DNA from: Cytophagaceae bacterium
GTDB lineage: Bacteria; Bacteroidota; Bacteroidia; Cytophagales; Flexibacteraceae
Length of the DNA stretch: 59,904 bases
Direction: 5' to 3'
Assembly (NCBI GenBank): GCA_947458545.1
Contig: CANGYH010000003.1
Span: 165,809 to 225,712 of the forward strand
Made by a program: the position numbers and the translations under genes. Within the stretch, counting starts at the first letter, position 1, and each line of letters begins with the position of its first letter. The notes under the pieces are model-generated. The model was given only the letters and a program-made list of their open reading frames with translations. It was not told where the DNA came from and made no database searches. Shown piece after piece: positions 42,974 to 51,056 of this stretch.

Positions 42974-44101
42974 TTGATCAAGAGCATCATCATCTCTGGC
43001 GGAGGTACCGGCGGGCATATTTTCCCCGCCGTGGCCATTGCAGACGAGGTGCGCCGGCGCTACCCGCAGGCGCATACTCTATTTGTAGGGGCCGAGGGCA
43101 AGATGGAGATGGAGAAAGTACCCGAGGCCGGCTACCCCATCGTGGGCCTGCCCATCCGCGGGTTGCAGCGCCGCCTCACGGCCGAGAATTTGCTGCTGCC
43201 ATTGCGGCTTATCCGCAGCCTGCGCCTGGCGCAAGGGCTGCTGCGGCAGTATAAGCCAGACGCCGTGGTGGGGGTAGGGGGGTACGCCAGTGGGCCGCTG
43301 TTGCTGGCCGCCCGGCTGGCAGGGGTGCCCTACCTTATCCAAGAGCAAAACAGCTACGCAGGCCTGACAAATCGCTACCTGGCCAAAGGTGCCCGCGTCG
43401 TCTGCACGGCCTACCCCGGTATGGAGGCCCAACTGCCCGGCGCGCGCCTGGTGCTGACGGGCAACCCCGTCCGTGCCGGCTACGAGGCCGAGCGCCTGGC
43501 CGGCCTACGTGCCGAGGCCCTGGCCTATTTCGGCCTGCGGCCCGACAGACCCACCCTGCTGGTAACGGGCGGCAGCCTCGGGGCCCGCACCCTAAACCTG
43601 GCCCTGGAGGCTGGGCTAGAGGCGCTGGCCCGGGCCGGTTGCCAGGTAATTTGGCAAACGGGCAAAGCCTTTGCCCCCCAGGCAGCCGCCCGGGCCGAGG
43701 CTGTGCAAAAAATGTGGGCAACTTCTTCCGAAGGGGTAGCGCTTTGGACATCAGCGTTTATCGCCCGTATGGACCTGGCCTACGCCGCGGCAGACGTAGT
43801 GGTGGCCAGGGCCGGGGCGCTCACCATTTCCGAACTTTGCCTGGCAAATAAACCCGCCATCTTGGTGCCCAGCCCCAACGTGGCAGAAGATCACCAGACC
43901 CACAATGCCCGGGCCCTGGCAGACCAAGGCGCCGCCCGCCTGGTGCCAGACGCCCGCGCCGCCACAGACCTTTTGCCCGTGGCGCTAGAGTTGCTGCAAA
44001 GCCCTGCCTTGCTGCAAGACTTTGCCCGCAAAATCTCTAACTTAGTGCTGCCCAACGCGGCCGCCCGCATTGCAGACGAGCTTGAGCGTATGGCAGCCTA
44101 A
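42974..44101 (+). CDS. murG: UDP-GlcNAc--lipid I N-acetylglucosaminyltransferase MurG
   Basis: This 375-residue protein starts with TTG (LIKSIIISGGGTGGHIFPAV). It has the N-terminal GGGTGGH loop, the lipid-binding YASGPLL/QEQNSYAGLTN region, the C-terminal donor site (TGGSLGARTLN) and RAGALTISELCLANKPAILV. It makes lipid II on the inner face of the membrane. It opens a murG-murC-ftsQ-ftsA-ftsZ series. The start codon is weak and directly follows a tandem repeat that would occupy the ribosome-binding region, an unusual position. Confidence 0.97.
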   Translation: MIKSIIISGGGTGGHIFPAVAIADEVRRRYPQAHTLFVGAEGKMEMEKVPEAGYPIVGLPIRGLQRRLTAENLLLPLRLIRSLRLAQGLLRQYKPDAVVGVGGYASGPLLLAARLAGVPYLIQEQNSYAGLTNRYLAKGARVVCTAYPGMEAQLPGARLVLTGNPVRAGYEAERLAGLRAEALAYFGLRPDRPTLLVTGGSLGARTLNLALEAGLEALARAGCQVIWQTGKAFAPQAAARAEAVQKMWATSSEGVALWTSAFIARMDLAYAAADVVVARAGALTISELCLANKPAILVPSPNVAEDHQTHNARALADQGAARLVPDARAATDLLPVALELLQSPALLQDFARKISNLVLPNAAARIADELERMAA

Positions 44102-44181
44102 ACCTGGCTGCTGCCCATGCAGACATCTGTTTTTAGCTAACCTGTTTTTGCCTATAGCCCCACCTTTACCCGCCTAGCCCT

Positions 44182-45585
44182 GTGCCTTTTACCCGTTTCG
44201 ACAAAGCCTATTTCATTGGCATTGGTGGCATTGGCATGTCTGCCCTGGCGCGCTGGTTTGCCAGCCGCGGCGTGCAGGTGGGCGGCTACGACCGCACCCC
44301 CACCGCGCTCACGGCCGAGTTGCAGGCCGAGGGCATCTCCGTCCACTACGACGATAACCCGGCCCTGATAGACGAGAGCTTCCTGGCCGACCCTGAGCGC
44401 ACCCTTGTCTGCTATACCCCCGCCATTCCGGCAGACTCGGCCGAGCTGGCGTTTTTCCGGGGGCGCGGGCAGCAGGTCGTCAAGCGCTCTGCCGTGCTGG
44501 GCATGGTGGCGCAAGGCTTGCCCTCCATTGCCGTGGCAGGCACGCATGGCAAAACCACCACCAGCGCCTTGGTGGCCCACCTGCTCCATACCGGGCAGAT
44601 GCCCTGCCTGGCGTTTGTAGGCGGCATCACGCGCAACTACGCCAGCAACCTCATCTTACCCGATGCAGAGCAAGACGAGGTGCAGCCCATCGCCGTCCTC
44701 GAGGCAGACGAGTACGACCGCAGCTTTCTGCAACTGCACCCAGACGTGGCCGTGTTCACCAGCTTGGATCCCGACCACCTCGACATCTACGGCACACCCG
44801 CAGAAATGCTGGCCACCTATCGCCAGTTTGCCGGGCAGCTAAAGCCGGGTGGGTACCGCGTGGTGCACCACAGCATCGTAGAGCAACTGCTGCCCGAGGG
44901 CGCCTCGGCAGACAGTGTATTGACCTATGGCATCGGGGTAGGGCAGGCCCGGGCAGAGGGCGTACGGGCAGAGGGCGACACGTTTGTCTTTGACCTTATA
45001 ACCGAGGATTTTGCCCTGCACGGCGTGCGCCTCCGCATGCCCGGCTACCACAACGTAGAGAACGCCGTGGCCGCCGCTGCCGCCTGCGCCCGCGTAGGCC
45101 TGCCTGCCGCAGCCATCCGCCAGGGGCTAGAGACTTTCTTGGGCGTACAGCGCCGGTTCGAGTTCCATCCCATCGCAGGCACGCGTGTGCTGGTGGATGA
45201 TTACGCCCACCACCCCCGCGAGATTGAGGCCTTCTTGAGATCTATGCGCGGGCTATACCCGGGCAGAGACCTGACGGTAGCTTTTCAGCCGCACCTCTTT
45301 ACCCGCACCAGAGACTTTGCCGAGGGTTTTGGGCAGGCCCTCTCGCTGGCAGACCGTGTGCTGCTACTAGACATCTACCCCGCCCGAGAGTTGCCCTTGC
45401 CCGGCATTACAGCCGATACCATCGGCCGGTACATCTCAGGGCCCGTCGTTTATCGCACAACGCTGCAAAACTTACCTAACCAACTCGCCGCCCTGCCCGG
45501 GCTGGATGTGGTGGCAACCGTCGGGGCCGGAGATATTTATACCACCTTGCCACAGATAGCCAACCTGTTGGCTACAACGCCTTAA
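44182..45585 (+). CDS. murC: UDP-N-acetylmuramate--L-alanine ligase MurC
   Basis: This 467-residue protein starts with GTG. The Rossmann-type IGIGGIGMSALA is at about 13-24, the ATP loop AGTHGKTTTSAL at about 117-128, then EADEYDRSF and DDYAHHPREI of the Mur ligase active site. It adds L-alanine to UDP-MurNAc, the first amino acid of the peptide stem. The gene lies 80 bp after murG and 68 bp before ftsQ. Confidence 0.98.
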   Translation: MPFTRFDKAYFIGIGGIGMSALARWFASRGVQVGGYDRTPTALTAELQAEGISVHYDDNPALIDESFLADPERTLVCYTPAIPADSAELAFFRGRGQQVVKRSAVLGMVAQGLPSIAVAGTHGKTTTSALVAHLLHTGQMPCLAFVGGITRNYASNLILPDAEQDEVQPIAVLEADEYDRSFLQLHPDVAVFTSLDPDHLDIYGTPAEMLATYRQFAGQLKPGGYRVVHHSIVEQLLPEGASADSVLTYGIGVGQARAEGVRAEGDTFVFDLITEDFALHGVRLRMPGYHNVENAVAAAAACARVGLPAAAIRQGLETFLGVQRRFEFHPIAGTRVLVDDYAHHPREIEAFLRSMRGLYPGRDLTVAFQPHLFTRTRDFAEGFGQALSLADRVLLLDIYPARELPLPGITADTIGRYISGPVVYRTTLQNLPNQLAALPGLDVVATVGAGDIYTTLPQIANLLATTP

Positions 45586-45653
45586 GCCATACATCTTTGT
45601 CGCAACAGTAGATACGTCTTCTTCAGCCCTCTCAAACCTTTCGACTTCTGACC

Positions 45654-46454
45654 ATGAACTTACCCAAACGCCCCAACCCGATGGCTGTGGCCGGCATGCG
45701 CCGGTTGCCGGCCCCGGCGCGTTGGGGGTTTGTGTTGCTGGCCATGCTGGTGCTGATAGCCTTTACAGGCAAGCGGCAGCACGCCAGGGCCATACCAGAC
45801 ATTCTGGTAGAGGTAGTAGAGAAAGAGGGCCTGCACTTTGTAGACGAGCGCGAGACCTTTGCCCTGGTGCAGGGGCAGATCTTGCAAGACATTAAAGAGC
45901 AAGGCAGCGGCCACGCACTGCGCCTGGGCCGGCTAGAGCGCCTGCTAGAGCGCAACCCCTTCATCCACAAGGCCAACATCAGCCAAGACCTGGCCGGTCT
46001 CATTACCGTAGAAATTCACCAGTCTCGGCCCATAGCCCGCATCCTAGGGATGAGCCGGGGCGACAGCTACCTTACCGACGAGGGTAAGGTCATCCCCGTG
46101 TCGCCACTCTACACCAGCCGCGTCCTGCTGGTAGAGGGCCCGGGTGCGCGTCGCCTCATAGACGGGCTGCAACAGGGCGACACCCTGGCTCAAGACCTGT
46201 ACACCCTCATCAACCGCCTGCGGGCAGACCCCTTCTGGGCCGCGCAAACTGCCGAGATAGATGTGAGCGCCCAAGGCGAGGTGCGCCTCTACCCCCAGGT
46301 GGGCAACCAAGTCTTCGAGCTGGGCTATCCAGACGAATTAGATTCTAAGTTCAGACGGCTACAAGCCTTTTACGACTTTATCTTGCCAGCCAAAGGATGG
46401 GGCCGCTACCGCCAGGTATCGGTCAAATACCGAGGCCAGCTCGTCTGCCAGTAG
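45654..46454 (+). CDS. ftsQ: Cell division protein FtsQ/DivIB
   Basis: This 266-residue protein has a short cytoplasmic N-terminus, one membrane segment (WGFVLLAMLVLIAFTG, about 24-39), a POTRA-like domain (about 75-130; LERLLERNPFIHKANISQDL, TVEIHQSRPIARI) and a C-terminal beta domain ending FILPAKGWGRYRQVSVKYRG. It links early and late divisome proteins in the periplasm. Sequence conservation is weak in this family, and the order murC-ftsQ-ftsA-ftsZ confirms it. Confidence 0.94.
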   Translation: MNLPKRPNPMAVAGMRRLPAPARWGFVLLAMLVLIAFTGKRQHARAIPDILVEVVEKEGLHFVDERETFALVQGQILQDIKEQGSGHALRLGRLERLLERNPFIHKANISQDLAGLITVEIHQSRPIARILGMSRGDSYLTDEGKVIPVSPLYTSRVLLVEGPGARRLIDGLQQGDTLAQDLYTLINRLRADPFWAAQTAEIDVSAQGEVRLYPQVGNQVFELGYPDELDSKFRRLQAFYDFILPAKGWGRYRQVSVKYRGQLVCQ

Positions 46455-46511
46455 TTCAAACCTTTTCTTCCATAGCCTGCCCCTTTCAGCACCTTCAGCT
46501 CCACCTTTAAT

Positions 46512-47852
46512 ATGCAAGACGATTCTCCCATCTACGCCAGCCTCGACATTGGCTCTACCAAGGTTAGCTGTGTGGTAGGCCGCATGAACGAGTACGACCG
46601 GCTAGAAGTACTCGGCATAGCCTCTGCCCCTTGCGAGGGGGTCATCAAAGGCCTCGTCTTCAACATAGAAAAAACAGCCGAAGCCATCGAGCAGGCCGTG
46701 GCTAAAGCCTCAGACCTGTCAGACATCAACATCCGCGTTGTCAACGTAGGGTTGGCAGGCTCTTTCTTGCGCAGTTGCCACCAGAGCGGCTCGCTCACAC
46801 GAGCCCATGCCGAAGAAGAGATTACAGTAGAAGACGTCCGCCGCCTCAACACAGACATGCACCGCACAGTGGTGCCCCATGGCAATAAAATCATCCATGT
46901 CATCCCCAAAGACTATGGGGTCGACTATGAAACCGGCATCAAAGACCCCGTCGGGATGACGGGCGCCCGGCTAGAGGCCAACTTCCACATCGTGTACAGC
47001 CACGAGAACGCCGTAAACTCCATCACCAAGGCCGTCCGCAAGGCCGGGCTAGAGATAGAAAAGCTGCACCTGGCCCCGCTGGCAAGCTCGCTGGCCATCC
47101 TCACCAAAGAGGAGAAGGAGGCCGGCGTAGCCGTGGTAGATATCGGAGGCGGCACAACAGACATCGCCGTGTTTTACGACGGCCTGCTGCGGCATACCGC
47201 CGTAGTGCCCTTTGGCGGCAATATGATAACGCAAGACATACGCCAGGGCTTGCAGGTGCTGGCCGTGCAGGCCGAGCAGCTCAAAACCCGCTTTGGCTTT
47301 GCCTTGGCAGAAGAGGCCAACCCCGCCCATGTGGTGGCCATCCCCGGCCTCAAGGGCCGCCCACCCAAAGAGATCTCCGTCCGCACACTGGCCCACATCA
47401 TAGAGGCGCGCATGCAAGAGGTCGTCGGCCTTGTGCACGAGCAGCTCATCTTGAGCGGGTTCGAAGACAAGCTCGCCGCAGGCATCGTCATTACAGGCGG
47501 CGGGGCACTGCTGCAGAAGGTAGATTCTCTCTTTGAGTTCATGACGGGCCAAAGCTGCCGCATCGGCTACCCCAACGAGTATCTGGCGAAAACCCGTTTC
47601 GAGCAGACCAAGTCTCCCATCAGCGCAACCGGCCTGGGCCTGGTGCTAAGCAGCCTGACAGACCTGGACGACCGCGAGACCCGCTACCGCAAGCTAGATG
47701 CCAAGCGCGAGCAGCGCTCGGGCACGGCCAACCTGCAACGGATTAGCACAGAAGAGGCCAAGCCCCGCGGCGGAGGTTTGTTGCAAGGCCTCATTTCGCG
47801 CACGAAAAACTTCCTGTCAGAAGACGTAGATGGCCGTAACAGTGGTTTCTAG
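46512..47852 (+). CDS. ftsA: Cell division protein FtsA
   Basis: This 446-residue actin-like ATPase has the phosphate-1 motif SLDIGSTKVSCVVG, the 1C insert region (about 85-165), the phosphate-2 motif VVDIGGGTTDIAVF and the adenosine motif ITGGGALLQ. The C-terminal amphipathic helix (GGGLLQGLISRTKNFLSED) would anchor FtsZ filaments to the membrane. It lies 57 bp after ftsQ and 191 bp before ftsZ. Confidence 0.98.
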   Translation: MQDDSPIYASLDIGSTKVSCVVGRMNEYDRLEVLGIASAPCEGVIKGLVFNIEKTAEAIEQAVAKASDLSDINIRVVNVGLAGSFLRSCHQSGSLTRAHAEEEITVEDVRRLNTDMHRTVVPHGNKIIHVIPKDYGVDYETGIKDPVGMTGARLEANFHIVYSHENAVNSITKAVRKAGLEIEKLHLAPLASSLAILTKEEKEAGVAVVDIGGGTTDIAVFYDGLLRHTAVVPFGGNMITQDIRQGLQVLAVQAEQLKTRFGFALAEEANPAHVVAIPGLKGRPPKEISVRTLAHIIEARMQEVVGLVHEQLILSGFEDKLAAGIVITGGGALLQKVDSLFEFMTGQSCRIGYPNEYLAKTRFEQTKSPISATGLGLVLSSLTDLDDRETRYRKLDAKREQRSGTANLQRISTEEAKPRGGGLLQGLISRTKNFLSEDVDGRNSGF

Positions 47853-48043
47853 CGCATTTTTGCAAAAGACCTACAAAAAAGTTACAGTTTTCCTTACATG
47901 GGCTTGAAAGTCCCAACTTTCGCACCCGACCTTTACCTCTGAAGCTCGCCCAAACCCCCAGCCACACGCGGCTGCGCTTGGGCCAGCGGCCTCAACCTAC
48001 CTTTCAGTTCTGTAAACCTTTTTTAATCCTCCTCTCTACAGCT

Positions 48044-49684
48044 ATGCCCGATCTGTTCGAGGCCTCCTATTCATTTGACCTGGCAAGCCAGGAGCGCTCG
48101 ATCATCAAGGTGATCGGCGTGGGCGGTGGCGGCTCCAATGCCGTTACCTTCATGTACAACCAAGGCATCAAGGATGTCGAGTTTGTGGTTGTCAATACAG
48201 ATGCCCAGGCCTTGCGCTATTGCGCGGTGCCCACGCGGCTGCAAATCGGCACCACCCTTACAGAAGGGCTCGGCGCCGGTGCCAATCCGGAGAAAGGCCG
48301 CGACGCTGCCATAGAATCTGAAGAGAGCATTAAAGAACTACTGTCAGACGGCACCAAGATGGTGTTTGTGACGGCTGGCATGGGCGGTGGCACCGGTACG
48401 GGTGCAGCCCCTGTCATCGCCAAGATTGCCAAAAGCATGGGCATCCTGACGGTGGGTATCGTAACGGCCCCCTTCCGCTGGGAGGGCCCCAAAAAACGCA
48501 AGCAGGCCGAAGAAGGCATCGAAGAGCTCAAGCGCAATTGCGACACGGTGCTGGTCATCCTCAACGACAAGGTGCGTGAGATGTTTGGCGACCTGCGCAT
48601 CACCGAAGCCTTCGGCGAGGCAGACAACATTCTGGCCACCGGCGCCCGCTCCATAGCAGAAATCATCACCGTGCCCGGCGTGGTGAACGTAGACTTTGAA
48701 GACGTCAAAACCGTGATGAAGAGCGCAGGCTCTGCCGTCATGGGGTCAGCCCAGGTAAAGGGTGACAACCGCGCCCTCAAAGCCGCAGAAGAGGCCCTGG
48801 CCTCGCCCTTGCTCAACAACCGCGACATTACTGGTGCCGAGCGCATCCTGATCTCGCTCTCGTCTAGCCAAGAGCATGAGACAAGCATGGACGAGCTCGA
48901 CGAGATACTGGAGTACATCCAGGCCGCCGCAGGCCACAATGCCAACATCATCTATGGCCACAGCATAGACAATACCCTGGGCGAGTACCAGCGCGTAACC
49001 GTCATTGCCACCAGCTTCATGAGCCGCGCGGCAGACGACGACGTCCCTTTTGAGCGCCCGCAGGTCATCGAGCTGGATCGTAGCCAGGCTACCATGCCGA
49101 TAGACCTGTCCGTAGAGCCCAAGGCCATCTCGCTGACGCAGACGGTGGACATCCCCCCGCAGCCTGCCGTAGAGGTGCCTGCGCCTCGGCAACCGGTGCA
49201 GTTTGCCCAACCACAACCATCTGTGGCCCAGCCCGTATATGGCCATACCAGGCTAACGGTTGAGCCTCAGCCGCAAGCACGCCCCGTAGCCGAAGCCGAG
49301 CCTATGATGCCCCTGCCTGCCCCGATGCCCCTGCCCCAACAACCGGCCATGCCGGTTTACGGTGCGCCTGCGCAGCAGCAGACACCCATCAAGGTAGCAC
49401 CCATGAGGCCAGGCTTCCAGCAGAACCAAGAGGCTGACTTCCAGCGCAAGCGCCAGGCCCTGCTAGAGGCCAGCGAAGAGCGCCGCCGCCGGTTCTCTAA
49501 CCAGGTTGGCAACATTACACAGAACTACGCCGCCCTAGAAGGCGCACCCGCATATGCCCGCATGGGCCTGCAGTTTGACGAGCAACCCGCCGTGGCCAGT
49601 GCCACCGAGTTGAGCCGTTTTACGCTCTCAGAAGATCAGGAACTTAGCACCCATAACAAGTTCCTTCACGACAACGTTGATTAG
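48044..49684 (+). CDS. ftsZ: Cell division GTPase FtsZ
   Basis: This 546-residue tubulin-like GTPase starts at ATG 48044 (MPDLFEASYSFDLASQERSI). It has GVGGGGSNAV, NTDAQAL, the tubulin signature GGGTGTGAAP and the T7 region. A long Pro/Gln-rich linker (about 350-480) precedes the Bacteroidota C-terminal peptide (SRFTLSEDQEL, FLHDNVD) that binds FtsA. It polymerises into the Z ring. The 191-bp gap upstream may hold an extra promoter. A terminator follows at 49727-49765. Confidence 0.99.
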   Translation: MPDLFEASYSFDLASQERSIIKVIGVGGGGSNAVTFMYNQGIKDVEFVVVNTDAQALRYCAVPTRLQIGTTLTEGLGAGANPEKGRDAAIESEESIKELLSDGTKMVFVTAGMGGGTGTGAAPVIAKIAKSMGILTVGIVTAPFRWEGPKKRKQAEEGIEELKRNCDTVLVILNDKVREMFGDLRITEAFGEADNILATGARSIAEIITVPGVVNVDFEDVKTVMKSAGSAVMGSAQVKGDNRALKAAEEALASPLLNNRDITGAERILISLSSSQEHETSMDELDEILEYIQAAAGHNANIIYGHSIDNTLGEYQRVTVIATSFMSRAADDDVPFERPQVIELDRSQATMPIDLSVEPKAISLTQTVDIPPQPAVEVPAPRQPVQFAQPQPSVAQPVYGHTRLTVEPQPQARPVAEAEPMMPLPAPMPLPQQPAMPVYGAPAQQQTPIKVAPMRPGFQQNQEADFQRKRQALLEASEERRRRFSNQVGNITQNYAALEGAPAYARMGLQFDEQPAVASATELSRFTLSEDQELSTHNKFLHDNVD

Positions 49685-49726
49685 TGTACATAGCTGTTAC
49701 AGCTGAAAGGTTTGATCATCTTCCAG

Positions 49727-49765
49727 AATGCCTCTGCCGACCTCGGCGGGGGCATTTTCTTTTTA
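49727..49765 (+). terminator. Terminator of ftsZ (end of the division cluster)
   Basis: AATGCC (49727-49732) pairs with GGCATT (49751-49756), with an inner GCCG/CGGC stem, followed by TTTTCTTTTT. It lies 43 bp after the ftsZ stop. Confidence 0.8.
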
Positions 49766-49837
49766 GGATAGTTGGCCAAGCCAGACAAACTCCTGGTCCC
49801 GATCTCCAACTAAATGCTAGTACCCTAAATACTGGTA

Positions 49838-50167
49838 CCGGTCTCCAGACCGGGACCCACCCGCGCAAGGCCCCCGCGGTCTCCAGACCGCTCAAACGGA
49901 AGGCGTGGGGTAGGGGAAAGGGTTGCGGCTCACCCCTGGCTAAAGCCATGGGGCTAATGCTATGGCGACGGCTAAAGCCGAACGCTTTAAGCCTTCGGCA
50001 TACCGGCATACTGTGCAAGCGCTTTGCTCAATTATACTGTGCAATGGCTTTGCCATTGTCACGTGCTCCTGCGAGGCTGCGCCTCGCCTGTAGGCCAGGG
50101 CGCCAGACAACCCAAGCTAAGCAAGGTCTCTGACCTTGCTTCACGCCGCTGCAAGTCTGCGACTTGC
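49838..50167. repeat. Palindrome island 1 (at least eight REP-like palindromes)
   Basis: A 548-bp stretch without genes (49685-50232) is mostly palindromes: CCGGTCTCCAGACCGG (49838), GCGGTCTCCAGACCGC (49876), TGGCTAAAGCCA (49937), CGGCTAAAGCCG (49969), an imperfect one at 49977-49999, CAATGGCTTTGCCATTG (50042), GCGAGGCTGCGCCTCGC (50071), one at 50121-50139 (core GGTCTCTGACC) and GCAAGTCTGCGACTTGC (50151). Two centre types occur: 2-nt (stem-CC/AA-stem) and 3-nt (TTT, TGC, TCT). Several are shared with 59664-59904 and 27943-27993. Confidence 0.9.
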
Positions 50168-50232
50168 CTCATATCCCGCGCAGGGCGTAAAAAAGGCAGA
50201 CGAAAGGCCTGCACAGCGGATACCCAATCGGC

Positions 50233-50784
50233 CTACCGCAGCGCAAACTTCATCCGGTAGCGGGCATCGCAGTCGCCTTTGGCAATGGCATTCAGCTTGC
50301 CTTTGAGCAACCGCTTCCGCAGGCCCGAGAGGTGATCGGTAAACAGCACCCCTTCTATATGGTCATACTCGTGCTGGATGACGCGCGCTGCAAGTCCTTC
50401 AAAAGTCTCCTCGTGGGTGGCAAAGTGCTCGTCTTGGTAGCGGATACGGATGGTAGGCTTGCGCAGCACGTCTTCGTGCAGGTTGGGAAGGCTCAGGCAG
50501 CCTTCCGAGTAAGCCCAGGCATGGCCAGACTCCTCCAGCATCTGGGCGTTGATGAACACTTTTTTGAACCCGGCCAGCTTTTCCTCGTCCATCGGCTCGG
50601 CATCTACCACAAACAGCCGGATGCCAAGGCCCACCTGCGGAGCCGCCAGGCCCACGCCGCTGGCGTTGTACATCGTCTCGAACATGTCGGCAATCAGCCC
50701 CGGCAGATTGGGATAATCAGGGCTTATATCCTCGGCTTTTTTGCGCAAAACCGTGTGGCCATACGAGTAAATAGGCAGAATCAT
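50233..50784 (-). CDS. def: Peptide deformylase
   Basis: This 183-residue protein starts at ATG 50784 (MILPIYSYGHTVLRKKAEDI). All three PDF motifs are present: GVGLAAPQVG (43-52), EGCLS with metal ligand Cys96, and HEYDH (138-142) with His138, Glu139 and His142. It removes the formyl group from nascent proteins. The longer frame to 50964 adds a Cys-rich unlikely extension. It is oriented toward the palindrome island and divergent from the T9SS gene at 51057. Confidence 0.97.
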   Translation of the reverse strand: MILPIYSYGHTVLRKKAEDISPDYPNLPGLIADMFETMYNASGVGLAAPQVGLGIRLFVVDAEPMDEEKLAGFKKVFINAQMLEESGHAWAYSEGCLSLPNLHEDVLRKPTIRIRYQDEHFATHEETFEGLAARVIQHEYDHIEGVLFTDHLSGLRKRLLKGKLNAIAKGDCDARYRMKFALR

Positions 50785-50971
50785 ACACACTAAAACGGCC
50801 CCTGCGGGCCAAAAGCAGGCCACGCAGAGGCCCTGGGCCAAAGATACCGCCTCAGGTACGGCCCGGCGTCTGGCACAGGCTTTGTTAGGTATGGCCTGGC
50901 ATAGGCCGTACAATCGTCGGTATTGTAGAAAATTTGGCGAAGCTTTCTCTACAAAAACAGGCATTGGTATG

Positions 50972-50979
50972 TACCTTTG
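50972..50979 (+). promoter_or_regulatory. -7 element TACCTTTG of the second PA-domain T9SS gene
   Basis: A perfect TAnnTTTG match, 77 nt before the ATG at 51057. The leader contains no clear hairpin. Confidence 0.55.
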
Positions 50980-51056
50980 CCTGTTACAAGGGTTCTGCTA
51001 ATGCCTAAAAAGCGGCCTTTGCAGCTGAACTAAAAAATTTAGCACTAATCCCCACA

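Noticed and set aside
49684-50133. Plus-strand 149-codon frame after ftsZ
   Set aside because: It is made of palindromic repeats and overlaps the ftsZ terminator.
49838-50167. CRISPR array
   Set aside because: The repeats differ from one another, are themselves palindromes and are not regularly spaced; no cas genes are nearby.
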